DNA of 64,000 bases from Atrina japonica (lineage: Eukaryota > Mollusca > Bivalvia > Pterioida > Pinnidae), in assembly GCA_030159075.1 (NCBI GenBank), contig BROG01000004.1:4138001-4202000 (forward strand), given 5' to 3'. Shown here one piece after another: positions 26,618 through 41,600 of the stretch (position 1 is the stretch's first letter; every line of letters starts with the position of its first letter). A program made the position numbers and the translations under genes. Below the pieces are notes generated by a model, which was not told the DNA's origin, made no database searches, and was given only the letters and a program-made list of their open reading frames with translations.

Positions 26618-29600
26618 TTCCATATATCACCAATTTTTGTATGATGGTATGAATTCTATTTCATATCTATAATTTTTAGCTTAGTATGATGGAATTTTCT
26701 GTAAATTTGATAGTACAATTGGCAAAATATATCACTGAAATAGACATTGAAAAGGGTTTACTTTGAATACCATAGTGTGAACTTTGACCCTACCTACAAA
26801 TACTATTTTCAAACAATACTCCACCATTGGTCATGTATAACAACACATTCTTAAATACGTCTGACTCTTCATAGTTTTTTTATATTATCTAACAAAATTT
26901 TTAATCCATTCATTAAGTTTCTAAAAAATAAAATATCAATCTCTGACACTGAAATTTCATTTTTGAATAATTTAGTATAAGTCAATTACAAGTTCCACAT
27001 GATCCATGGAAAACAGTAATACAAAAAATATATGATATGAAATTTAACATTTGTAATCAACACATATTTGGCAAATATGATTACCAGACATGCAGATATG
27101 AAATGGCTATTTTCTGAAAATCCTAATAACATAAAACCTAAACATTTTGGCGAGCTGTGGTAACACAAATGATCTGTTAAAACCAAGTTAATTAGTCTGA
27201 AACAGTACAACATAGGTACAGAGGTAAATTTTCACTGATTACAGAATTGCCAATGTAATCACAGAATTCACATTTTGAAATGGAATTTGCCATTGTGAAA
27301 ATATAAATTTTTAAAGAAAAGAAATACTGATGACAGTAAAAATGGTGATGATAATGTAATATGTCATTTCCGAGATCCAGAACGGTTCAGAAATTACAAC
27401 ACACTGATCATGTGACTTTGAGAAAATTTAGGGCACTTTGATCGCGGTGAATACAAATTTACCATGGAGGTTAGAGGAAATCAATGTAAATCAAAAAGCA
27501 AGTGCTGATATGTATTGCCATGTTGTAAATCAGATTTCAGAGAGAAATATAAGCCAGATAAATATCCGTGGATGGACGACAATTCATTTAAACGAATTAC
27601 CTAATAAAAATATTAACCTACAACTGAAGCGTATTTATAGCCTTTACTGCTGTAGGTCTATGATACGCCGTCACTGACAATGATGTAAACTTTGAGTCAA
27701 ATCAGGAGTATACACCTAGTCAACAACTCTAAGATATAGGAGAATGTTTATAAGTTAAAATATGTATTGTAGGACCTTTTGTATCAATCTGAACTTATCA
27801 TTTATCAGCTGATACGAAGACTACTGTAGGGTGCCTGCCACTTTGTCCAAAATATGCCCTAAATTTTGTCACATGGTGATGAAAGTCACATGACAGAGAG
27901 CGGCCTGTGGAGGGATCTTGGAAACAACATATTGGCAACATGTCACAGTCAGCAATAGACCTACCATTAGCAACTAAGCTGGATTTTTAGTTTGTTTTTT
28001 GCTGTATCATGAGATGGAATTTGGTAATTTCTTGAAATTGAAACTTTTCTCCAATATCTGAGCACTACTTAACATGTAGACATTCATATTCCAGTTGAAT
28101 GGGCAGATTGTTCAATAAATACTGAAACCTCAGGGAGATTCCATTTGGGGATGGGCCTGAGCCTTTTGAATTGGGAATTTTAGCAACTGAAATTAGGAAA
28201 TCTAAACCTACACAAAACTGTTTGAAAACACAAGAATCACTTCAAATTCATTGTCATTAGATTTTAATTTGGAAATTTTGACTGCAAAAATTAGAAAAAA
28301 TGATATTTTTTTTGCATTTGGATTGGGGACTTATTTTGGGCCCCCCATGATAGGTTGGAAAATCCCAGAACCTACATACCTTTTCGGTCAACTGTCTCTC
28401 CAGCACAGATACTTGTTGTGAAGACTGGTTCAGTTTTTCTTGCTGATCTTTGAGAGATGCCTCCAGTGATAATATCCTCTCTTTCTTTGTAGTCAGTTCA
28501 GTGTTGGTCTAGGAGTATCAATAATGTGTAAAAATTTAAAATTAGAATTGTATCTGATATTGTTGGAATAATAATTTACACATACAACAAATACTGTCTG
28601 ACATTTAGTGCCCTGGTGGTTTGAGGGTAAATACTCATCACATCTCAGAGCAACTAGGGTAATACATTGCTTACTAATACTGAAATTCCAAATCAACAAA
28701 AACTTGATATCTTTGGGTCAAGTCTAGTTTATGGAAAAGTAGTTCCATTCTGTATAAAATTACACCAACCATCTTTGCCCAAGTATTATATGATAAATAG
28801 TCCCTAACAGACAACATAGTCCCTGTCAAAAATCTAGTCCCAAAATTGAAACTAAACAACAACTTCAAATGAATGTTAATCTGCTGACAGTCGATATGCT
28901 GTTTAATGTGTCAGCGGCCGACAACATTGAGAATTAATGGAGATGTAGAGGTTTCAACTGACTGACAATGTTAACATATCAAAAAGGTGTAAATATGCCG
29001 ACGGCCAACAGACTGACATTGTTAGAGATGGATGGAGAAGTTACTTGATGGAGAAGTTAAATCAAGAATTATTCTGAGAGTACTTTTTATACATCTAATT
29101 AACCATTAACTTTACATATAGATGCGCTACCTAACACACAGATGTTATTGTTTATGGAAAAAACATTCATGATGATCTTCTCAATGTTCTACTTTTGAGT
29201 GAAGTATTCAATATTTGAATATAAAGTTTGTTCCATTTTTAAAATATTGAGATGTATTTAAAGTTTCAAATACACTACGTTTTATATGAATAAAATGTTT
29301 TTACAATATCTCAAACTGAAAATACCAAACTTGTTATAATGTCAAATTTGTGAAAAGAAATCGAATGTGAATAATGGGTGAGTAAACATTTTATCATATA
29401 CTCCCTAGTAAATATGGGATTTTGCACATGTCATGTATGTGATACTATTAAAATATGCCATCCATGTCAGTCGGGGTGTGATTTGGATTTCTCTAAAATG
29501 TCGTCTAGTAGCAAGAACATACTGAAGTTTCTAGCAAAAACAGAATAATGGTACTGGACTTTTTCATAAAGAAAGAAAAAAAAAGGACCACACATACACA

Positions 29601-32600
29601 CTATTACACACAATCACACTCAAAGGCACACACACACGCATGGACACACGCCCACACACACACACACAATTAAGAAGTTCTCTGTTTTGCTTCTTTTGTA
29701 AGTCAACCTTACACTATGACATGTTACATTTACCTGATCCAGCTGCTGTTTCACCTTGACAAGATCATTGCTTTTTTCTTCCAGCATATTTTGTGCTGTC
29801 TTGATATGATTTTCCAGATCAACTCGCTGACTGGTTTTGGATGCCTCTGCTGCTATCAGTAATTCATTCTGTTATGTAATTAATTGTTAACTTAATTATT
29901 TGCTGACAGATCATATATTGGAAAATGTAGGTTAATTGTAAATTATCTGACAAACTGAGTGCATGTAAATAACTTCTGCAAACAATTGTCAATCTTACTT
30001 ACAGATAAATTTTTCATTATTCACAGGTAATTTGATTTTCTGTGACTGTCTGATAACAACATTATGTTACTTACTGGTTAAACATATAGCATAGGGTAAT
30101 ATTAATTTCTATCATAAATAGATATATGTAAAATATAGTACAGTGGAACCTGTTTTGAAAGACCACCTTTTCTGCCACTGAAATGTGGTCTCTCAAGACA
30201 GGTGGTCTCTCAAAAGAGGTTTTATATATTCAGGATTACGGAACTGAGTGGTTTCTTTAATGTGCTCTCATACGACAGATGGTCTTTCATTGTACTACCT
30301 GTTCATTTGAAATTACTCATGTAGCTCATGGTTAGAGCTACTTATTGATGGACAAAAAATCAATATTAAAACACAACTATTGGAGAAACATATATTATGG
30401 ATATGAAATTTCACTCACAAAAATGAACAACTCTAAAATTTGATGTATGCTATGTACTTTGTTATGAATATCTAGCTATGCAGCAGGGATGTGATCCCGT
30501 AATGTTGAAAAGGGAGAAAAATTGCTCATTTGTAGGGGTTTAATAGGGAAAACAAAGATTTAACTGTGCAGAAAAATTTTGTGAAAGGAGGAATTCCTCC
30601 AAGTGGAGGAAATTGTTCATATCTGATGGAGGTACAGTCTTAAGTTATACCTGAGAGACATGCAAATTTTCGTATAGAAGTTCTGACATGTAAAGTACTT
30701 GGTGACCTTTTTGTACTTTTTAGCTGTAGCTGGTGACATATGGAAATATGTGAAATATTAATGATGACATAATTAAAGATGACAGACCTAATTCCTCTTT
30801 ACTGAAGAATTTTGGCTTAATTTCTTTATATATATAAATATCATATGGACCCATATCTTGTAAAATATGAAAAAATATCACTTAACAACCAGCCTAGATT
30901 TTAATGGGTGTTTTCTCAAAATTTGGTTTTAAAGACCTAACATTTCCCCCAATCACAACAGAACGTAATGGGAAATCACCCATCTTACACCTTTAAATGT
31001 ATTTTGAGTGCATACTAAACATATTTGTAGCAATAACGTGATAGCTAGACATTGCTGTTCTATACATGGACAAAGGTATAAAACATAAACTATAATACAG
31101 TGAAACCTATCCTGAGATACCACCTATCTTTTGAAACCACATTCTAAAAACCATTCAGTTGAATAATCCTTTGAATAAAACCTCTTATAAGAGACCACGT
31201 GCATTGAAGGGCCACATTTGACTGGCAAACCGGGTAGTCTTTCAAGACAGGTTCTAATGTGCAATATCTGCTAGATATTTAAATTCATGCAGAGGTATCC
31301 TTCTGAATCAACACAAAAATGCCTGGTAATATCTTTTACAATTAAAAGTGATTCATACTAGGTTAGTATAAGCAATCTACAGTACATAAAATTACCTTAG
31401 TTTTAATATCGCCTTCCATTTGCTGAATCTTCTGATGTGCCGCAGACAGCTTCTCTGTTTTGTCGTCAACAGCGGACTTCAACTTTTGGACTTTATCACT
31501 TGATGTCTGAAGGTGACCTTTGACATCATCTAATTGTTTATGCAAATTCTCCACTTTTACAGCATTTTCCGATTGTTGACTTTTCATGCTTTTTTCTGTC
31601 TGTGACAGTTTTTCTTGAAGCAATGTCTGGATCAAACAAGTAAAATGTTTTTTTGTTTTGTTTGTTTCAATGGTATTTTTTTCCTTTTTTTATTTATTTA
31701 TTTATTTATTTTTTTTTTTTTGGCACAATGAACAACTTTTCGGGTATGCAGTGGTTTTTACTGGCGGAGGAGAAAACTTGGGTTATAATGTACTCAGGAA
31801 AAGTAAACTGGCCAACTTTTTCTCAAAATCAGTTTAAGTTCTAGGAACAAATTTTGACAGAAAAACTTCATTGGATTTTGACTAGTATTTTACACCATGC
31901 AACAATATTTCAGTTATATGGTGGCAGCCACTTTTTAATGGGGGAGGAAAGAACCGGTTACAATGCCCCAGGAAATGACCAATGGCCTTCCACAAGTAAA
32001 CTGACAAGCTTTCTCAAACTTCAATCAACTTAGGTTCCAGCGGGGCTCAAACCTGCACTGACAAGAAGTCTGAGACTTTATGTTCTAACCACTCGGCCAC
32101 GGAGACCCTGACAGAAAAACTACTAGGAATACATATATACTCAACCTTTATCAAGCATCAACTGTCAAATATGACCAGAATATAACCTAAATCTAATTGA
32201 CACTTAAAATCTAAAAAGAATACACTATTGGCTACAAATATATTTCATTTACAACTTTTAAAATTACTTATATCATTTGCGTATGTATTACCAAATGTTA
32301 AGCTTAGGTTATACTCTCTTTTAAAGTAATAACATCTCTTACTGGTATTGTCTGATTCACATGGCTGGGCAGAGTGACCTTTTAATTGTCAAACGGACAT
32401 TTCAGTTAAGACATGCTTCAGAGGAAATGTGTTGCACTTCCCACTGGATACCAATAGGTAAGGTGTCCAGTAGAAAGGATTACTTTTGTAAGTAATATTT
32501 TAATGCTGTCATACTGCATTACCTAAAATTAAAACTTGTCCAGGTCAAGAAAGAGTTCATTAGACTCCACCCACCAGGTTAAATGAATTGGACAAAAACT

Positions 32601-35600
32601 GGTAACATTCAGATCAGAATTACCTTTTCTTGTTTCAATTGATTAATGGCTGTCTCAGTTCCCTCCCCTGCTTCTATCTACAATAACAATCATCAATAAA
32701 CAATGTAAGTCAGAATTGTCATATGCATGATACATGTTATAAATGCATTATATATCCTAATTCTGGGGAGATATTAGATTAGACTTCTTTTAACAAGAAA
32801 AGTGAATGTATTTTACATATACGATTAAAAAAGTAATAGTGTAGTATCAGAAAATTTCATAGGATCAAAATTTTGTTGTTTTATAAAGAAATTTTTTTTA
32901 TTGACATTGAATTTTGTCATGAATAATACATAATACATGAACAATTTTGTAATGGTTTAAATTTCGTTGATAAATGAAAACAAAGGAGTAAATGAAATTA
33001 AAACTGCAACGAAATTTTCTGTTCTACAGTATATTCTGTAACCCAGAAAAGACTGGATATAAATAAATTGAGAACTTACTACAGGTAACCAGTCATATTA
33101 AAAAGAAAGAAACCTATAGTTATAGTGATCATTCACAAAATACATTTCAGTAAAAATCAATGATCACAAAATACATTTCAGTAAAAATCAATCTAATTAA
33201 AAACCTATCTCTAATTACTCCCATTTTCTGATGTTGCATATAGAATCTAATGCAATCTGCTATAGGGTCATGAGTGGATGACCTCTTAGGTGTGACATTT
33301 TTTACCAATGCAACATATAAGAAAACGGGAGCTGTGCAATCGACTTTTAATTAGAATGAATAAAAATGTCACATCTTACAACAACAAAAAAACCACTTAC
33401 TTTGGCTATTAAATCTGATCTTTCAGTTTCCATTCTGGCAATTTCTTCCTTTGCAGAATTCAGCTGACCTTCTAAGTTGGTTATCTGACCATCCCTATAG
33501 TGCAACATAAAATATACATAGGCGGCCCCAAGAAAATTTATAACAAAACTTTATCAAAGAAATATTCTGTTTATATAAATAGCATTTTTATGAAAATGTA
33601 ATGGAATATTCTATTTTCACATACTTTTGCTTGTTCTGGAAAAAAATCCATCACATAAAAAAAAGTTTTAGATTTGACAACATCCAAATAATCTTTAAAT
33701 CATACTTTGTACTGTTTTTACGAATCTCCTCCTCTATGTGGGTTTCTTTTTCTCTGTAATTAGCCTTCAATTCATCAGATGCAGCAGTCTGGAAATAAAA
33801 CATGATAAAAGCACTGCAATTATAAATATTACCTGGCAAGTAGTGTACCTGTATAATGTTTAAGATTTCTACAAATTACAAAACTTTACTTAAACTGAAG
33901 ACAAGACTTTTTCATTTATTTTTTTTAACAGTTTAGTACTATCCAATGAATATAAGTAACAAGCATTTTCAGAGGACAACATAGACCACTGATCACAGCA
34001 TTGTATCTCAGATACTAAAATTATATCTGACATGGATGTCTAAGGTCAAGATCAAAAGTGAAGGTCAAGGATAAAATGAAGGTCATAGTTAAATGATGTC
34101 ATCATGTAGAGTTACGATATAATACCCTAAATGGTTTTCACACAACAGAGCTATATACAACAGTCAAATCAATTTCTTCAATTTTTGTTTTGCTTGCTGT
34201 TTTACATCTCATCAACAATTTTTTCACTTATATAGAGATGTCACCAGTTTTAGAAGAAGTGCCACAAATTTTGACCTGTGCTATGGACTGATGCCAATGC
34301 AGTGAGGGTTCCTTTACCTGCCACACCTGCCCTGACACGGGACTTCAGTTTTAAGTCTCATCTGAAAGACCTGTGACTTTCACTTCGTATGCTGAGCCTT
34401 TGGCAAAGGAACAGTCACTACCATTTTTAAAAAAAGTCTTTGTTATGACCAGGTATTGGGAATTAAACCCGGTACCTTCCACTTGCGAGTCCAAAGCTCT
34501 ACCACTAGACAACCGCTAACAGTATACAGAATCAATATCAGATCAACCGTATCTGTAAATTAGGAATACTAAATGTCAAACTTACCTCCAACTGATACTG
34601 TTGTGTAACATCTGCTAACTGCTGATTGATATCTTGTATCTGAGCATCTTTAGCATCCCTGGACGCTTGTACCTATCATACGTAGACGTTACATGAGGAA
34701 TAGTTAAAGAAATTTAATATACATGATATAAGTAAACAGAAAAGCATTCTGCAAATGCAGTAGGTATCTTTACAGAGTATAAAAAAAACTTTATTAATTT
34801 TGTAGTATAGTTGAAAACACATTTGTTAAAAATTAATGTGAAAGTTATTTGAATTTTTTTCTACATAATAAATTGAAATTCATTTAAATCTGCATTTGAT
34901 TTAAGATTTTACCTCACATAGAAAATGCCTTACTTTTTCAAGGAATCTGATGAATGAAAGTTTGGAGTTCCAGAATCAGAAGTTTTGCCTTTGCTTTCAT
35001 TTCAAAGATCAGGGTCAAAATGGGAGTTTGGTTCTTTCATGATTAACATGTCCTTACAGAAATATTGTATGAATACACCTGGAAATGTCCACTCCTGTTT
35101 CATTTTTGCCATTTTTATTCTTAGATGAGAGGGCAAATTTAAGATGAAAAGTGAAATTTCTACGCTAAATAATTGAAGCACAAGTATAATTAGTGATTAA
35201 GGGCAAATTTAAGACAAGGTGAACACTTTTTTTTATCGTAAAAGGGTGAAAATAACCAGAGGCGAAAATTTCCAGGTATGCAGTTACTGGATTATATATG
35301 ATTTTGCCAGAAACACAATAAACATTGTAATATACCTTCTCCAGTTCAGCCTTGATGTCTGTCAACTGTTGTTCCTTTTGATGAAGAAGTTCCTGTGACT
35401 CTGATTTATTTTCACATGAAAGCTTTTCCATTTCAGAGATGGTTGTTTCCTTATCTTGCAGAGATTGTTGTACCTGTAATTTAACAAAGCCACAAAATGA
35501 TCTATGTAAATCTTGAAATTTAAGAAGATGTGTTTGATAAACACCAAGGACCAAGCGCTCAGTCATTCATGAACTTTTTAAAGACCTGTAACTCTTGTAA

Positions 35601-38600
35601 AAACTGACGAATGTTGGCCATATTCAAACTAAATAGAGATTTCCCAGCACAAATTTGGTTAAAATTTTCCGGAAGAAACTTGAAGTTATTTGACGGAAAC
35701 AAAAATGAAAAAAATGCCTACAATTTTTGATTTGGAGGGCAAAAAACCCCATTATATTCTCATTTGTCTTTGTGTAGAATCTAATGCAGTCAGATTGCCT
35801 AATAACAACCATTATTATTCCAAAAATATTACGAACAGACAGGAAGCTGCAGAGAAAAAATATACTTAACATTATCTACCATCAATATAACAGAATTGTC
35901 AGCATCTGACTTCAATTTGAATAGTTTTTTATACCACACACAACAATATTTCAGTTATATGGTGTCAGCCAGATTTTACTGGCAGAGGAGAGAACCCAGT
36001 TATAATGTACTTGGGAAAAGACCATCAGCCTTCCGCTAGTAAACTGGAAAACTTTCTAACAAAAATAATCAGTTTTGGTTCCAACCAGGCTCAAACCTGT
36101 GCTGACCAGAAGTGAAGGACTTCATGTTTCAAAGGGCGATGCTCTAATCACTCGGCTACTTGGGCTCCTAAGACTTCTGACACTGACAGGAAGTATGCAG
36201 AACAAACGTGCATATTGAATAGAAAATTCCCAGGATACAATGAAACCAAAATATTCATATACTTTTATATCAGTTTGAGGAATTAGTATCTCATTTAATC
36301 AGCAGACAAGATCATTGCTAATCATTTATTCTGTATATTTGAAAAAAATATACTCAAGTTTATTGTTTTTTTCTTTCCAAGGTCAATTAACATAAAAAAT
36401 TCCAAGAAATGAACATGGTTGTTGTTAAGAGGATTCACTTTATAATGATACATAGAACATTACTTAACATAAAACTAAATCTTTGTATGATATTTCATGA
36501 ATCTGCACAAAGTACATTTTCATGCCCTAAACAAAAATACAAACAACTTTAGATAAAATTATGAGATCTGACAATAATCAAATCTTGTTAAGTTTTACAT
36601 TTGTAAGTTCCTGTGCAAGTTCTGAAACTTTTCTTTGCCCTTCTTCAACTAGTTGTTGGGATTGGGTAAGAGCCGACCGACTAGTATCCAGGGCAATCTG
36701 TAATTCTGAAATCTGATTGATTTTCTCCAGCAGTTGTTGTTGTGCTGTTGAACTCTGCTCTTGACCCTATGAAACAGAGTGTAAATAAATACAAATGATG
36801 AGTTATTGTCCTTGTTTGCTAAAGTCACAGGGGAAAGAATGAAAATAAACTCTACCCCTACCTTGAGAGTATGACAAAAGAATCTCAATCTGAGGGTAAG
36901 ATTTCTGAATAACAAACACAAGGTAGGGACGGATTATTTTTTCTCCCATGTTAAAAGATACAAGTTATTCAAAGATACATATCTATATAGATCTACGCAA
37001 ATAAAATCTGACATAACTATGTACTGCATTCTAGAAGCCAGAGACATTCTACATCATAAATTGCATTGTGACATCGTGTGTAGCTTTTAAATACCCTAGG
37101 GATTGATAAGGAAATCAGTCCCCAGAAAAAAAGGAAAAACTTGTGAAACATGGGAGAAAACTTAGTCACTCGTAGTGAAAGTTCTGTGAAAAAATATTTG
37201 ACGCTAAAATAGTCATAATCTTATTTAAGACCATAAAGACATTCTAAGTCTATATTTAGTATTTTATATATCACTTTTTATCACATTACATTTCTAAAAC
37301 CTGAAAAAAAATGCATCATTGAATTTCTTTAAAAAGTTGTATCCAAAATTACGATGTATGGGAGTGTAAATGCAGTATCGTGTCTGAGATGCTTTGTTAG
37401 TTCCTTATGTTACTATGACCAAGATATATTTTGTATTACGCACGATTTAATTTTTTTTATTATTGTTTCAAGTTAGTATAAGTATGCCTTGTATATTCAA
37501 CTCCTCTAGTAATAACCACCAAAAACATGAACTTAAGCACAAAATTTTATTTTTAACCTTACACATGGAAACCTACGAAAGAACATTTAAAAAAATATTT
37601 TCAATTATTTTAAGTAACTACCGTATACCTGGAAATTTTTGCTCTCATTTTATTTTCACCATTTTCGTCCATAGATTAGAGGACAAATGTACAATGAAAG
37701 TGAAATTTTCAAGCTCATAAACTGAAGCACAGACACACATGCCATCTACTAGGCTATGGTGTTTTAAGGGCAAATTTAAGTCAGGATGTTTTTGTTTTAC
37801 GATGGTGCAAATAACAAAGGGCAAAAATGTCCAGGTATACAGTATTTTTCTGCCACTACGACAAACCTGGGTCAAATCTGTTTGCAATTGTTCATATTGA
37901 TTTTCTTTAAATGTTAACTGTTGTTGGGTGTTCTGTAACTCTGTTTTCATTTTATCTAGGTTGTTCTGCTGTTGAGAAATTTCTGCATCTTTCTCATCTA
38001 ACTGACTCTGAAGATTTTCAGCCTTTTTGGTGAACTAAAAACAAGAAAAGAAATTTGAAATTTTTAAATGTTCACTACAAATTTACTATCTTGTAAGGAT
38101 ATAAAATATGTAAATGTCCGATACAAATATCTTAGTGGGGCAGAGTAATCCTTTGATTATCATATGGATGATTCTTCCCACTTTTTGGATAAAACAAGCT
38201 TCATGGGAAAAACCAATTTATTCACCATTGAATACTTGTGGGTATGGTGCTGGTAGGACCGATTACTATTGCCAGTGTTATTTTGATGTCCTTAAGCTGC
38301 ATTGCATAAAACTTTAAACTCATTCAGATTACAGAAGGGTTCAAGAGACTCCATCCCGCATGTCTATTTTATAATACTTACATTGCTTGTCTAATTTTAA
38401 TTATACTTACAATACTTGACAATGTCTTTTTAATTATACTTAAAATCCTTTTTTTTTTAATTATACTTACAATACTTGTCTATTTGATTGTACTTACAAT
38501 GCTTGTCTATTTAATTACACTTACAATACTTGTCTATTTAATTACACTTACAATGTTTGTCTATTTAATTACACTTACATCGTTTGTCTATTTAATTTAA

Positions 38601-41600
38601 CTTACGATGTTTGTCTATTTAATTACACTTACACTGTTTGTCTATTTAATTATACAATGTACTTACAAGATCTGTCTATTCTACAATACTTACTTCAGAT
38701 TGTGTTTGTAAAAGTTTTTGTATAGCCTCTTCTTTCTCTTGTAAATCAGACATAAGTTTATCTGTACTTTCTGACTTTTCACTCAATGATGATTGAAGTC
38801 TACAAATAAAATGAAAGTACTGAAAGCTGGGTTTACAAATACCTAAGTAATAATATTGCCTATTTTCATTCTGACAGTATTACAGTGACCACGCTATATG
38901 TTTCTTTGTTCTGCCTAACCCCCTTGCAGTTTTTTCGTAATGATACAAACTGTTTTCTCATTTACTTGAATTCATAATTAAAAGAAATTTGACATATATA
39001 AATAATCTAGAAAATGTTGAAACCACTGTAGGAACAACACCAGAAAATTTCATTACATGTTTTGATATAACATATATGCACTAGGTCTATATCATATTGC
39101 TGTTTGCAGTTTAATTCTGACAGCAATATGGAGACTTTATTTGTGCAAAATGTTGATTGGAGTCAACTCGACAATCGCTATTGCCTGCTTTCACCTTTGG
39201 GAATATGCCCGGCTAAAATCTGTGTTAGAGATTTTGTCATATTACAAAGAGGCACAAACATAAGTATGCATTGCATTCGACGTTTTAATTTAAAATATAA
39301 CAGAAAACACAAATACAAAAATATACAATTATAACAATGTAATACATCAGGGTTCAGATAAAATTTTCAAAACCACTCAACACTGTGCCAAGTGACATAT
39401 TAAAAGCACTCGGCACCAGATGAAAGGTACTCGGCAAAGGGTTTCATCATAATTGTAGTTAAGACCCCTATCTTACATATGTACATTTTTCTTACATGTA
39501 TTTTATATATATAAGAGTCCATTATGTAATGATGCATCTGTTTGACAAGAGAAATTGTTTTGTCATTTAGCTTTAATTTTCACATTTCCACATCATGTTA
39601 TTTTGACTGTTAAATTTACATTCTCCAACTACATGTAACTAAAAATGTTCAAATGTTATCATTGTTCAAATTATCATCTGACTCCGAGTCACTTGTACAG
39701 TACAGTTCAAGTACATCTGATTGATAATATTCAGCATCTTTCAGGTTCTGGTCTGAGGGGAGTGCCCGTGAAGTCTAGCAGCACTAACAGTGTGTTGCTT
39801 AATGTGCCGTGTTGTTTTTGCCATACTTAGCCAAGTATCAACTGAAGGTATAGGATCAAAATCTGTGAGAGAAGAATCCATATTTGAAATTCTCATTAAA
39901 TTACACAGATTTGCTTGATTTAGCGAGCTTGAAGCTAAGTTTTAAATTCGCTTCATAGCTGAAAAACTCCTCTCACATTTGGCAGTGCTTGGTGATATAG
40001 AATACATGATCTCAACAAGGAGCAATATGAAGGACAAATCTGCTGGGATAAGCCTGAAGCAGTGAGGTGTAGGTATCAAACGGAGCAACTTCCCCTTTGC
40101 CTGGATAAGTCTCACTTTCAACTCTAGCCATTGCTCAAGCATAGTTTTGAATTCATTTTCAGACAACAAAGATTTAAAAAAATCAGTCAAACTTTGAATC
40201 TGTTGAATACCAAACTGAGAGAGACTTGGAGAACAGAAAACAGGCTGATGGGCGGACATTGGAAATTCTGGAATCTTTTGTCAACATAAGAAATAATATT
40301 GTCTATAAAACAAATACATTTTCAAAACTCATTGTAGATTTTGTAAAGGGTTCACTTTCTGAGACCCATTTTTTCCCAGGCAAAGTCATATGTGGGGTTA
40401 AGATTTGCTTTCATCTTGGAAATAAACTCCCCCCTACCATTTTTCAGTTCAACAAGCCTTAACATCCCTACCTCCAGTTTAACTGACACATAGATCATCA
40501 AATGATCATTTTGGAATTGTCTGCTGATGTCACTTATGACCTTAGTCCACATCCTAAAGTAAAGAAAATTCATAAACCTTTCATTACAAAGTTTTCTGTC
40601 ACAATACCTTTGCCCTAGCCTTATCATTGTGCCCACACTTGCTGCATGATTTTATATGACAAATAACAGTTGGGTAAACTTTTTCAAGGGCAAGTAATGC
40701 CCTATACCTACTAGCAACCCATCTAGATTTTGTAAACCAGTTTGATGGATACTGTCTTCATCCAGAACAGAGGCAATTTCAACTAATTCCCTCCTTCTTT
40801 TGGGGGAATAATAATAGAACTTAAACACTTGTTGGACAGTAGACTGAAAAAGTTGCCAAATATGAAATACCCTTCACAGCATCTAACACCGCAAGCTCTA
40901 TTTATGGGCAACACAGTGGATAATCATAATTTTCCTACCCTCTGTTTCTCCTGATTTTGACAGAAACACCACCTTTACTACCCATCATTTGATGCCCCCA
41001 TCAAAATTACATCCAATAATTATTTTCGTTCAGTTTTTTGTACATCAAGTCCACACCTTCTAAGCCTTTATCTCTACTTTTCAATACATCATCTGCAGTA
41101 GCAGAGGACAAAGGGACAATACAACAAACTGGGTATCAGGTAAACCATGTTGCCTACAAAACGCACAAAAATTGTCTCCTGTTTCAATAACCGAGGAATC
41201 AGTTGAACCATCAGTGAATCTAGCTTTGTTCAATTCATCAGATATTTTTGCCTTCTCAGTTAAAGTAAATTGCATCAATAAAATTTTTACATGCATCTCA
41301 TTATGATACATTTTCCCCTCAACCCCATTTTTCATCTGTAACTCACAGAGGCTTTTAAACTTAATAAAGGGGATATTTTCTGTGGCAATGAAATATGATG
41401 AATTGAACAAAGCTGACATTCTTTGTCTTGTTGCAGCATCCATTTTTTTAATTTGACAGTGTCACACGCTGTTCAAGAGTTTAGCATTATGTTTTACCAC
41501 ATTCCATTTCCCTTCACAGGCCCAGGTTTTTAATGATTTCTGATGGAAGTGTAATTTCCTCACGACAATTCCCCCCAGAACCAGTGACCTTTAAACATGT

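Noticed and set aside
27438..27677. 79-codon plus-strand frame
   Set aside because: No homology recognised, on the opposite strand inside an EEA1 intron, with low-complexity composition.
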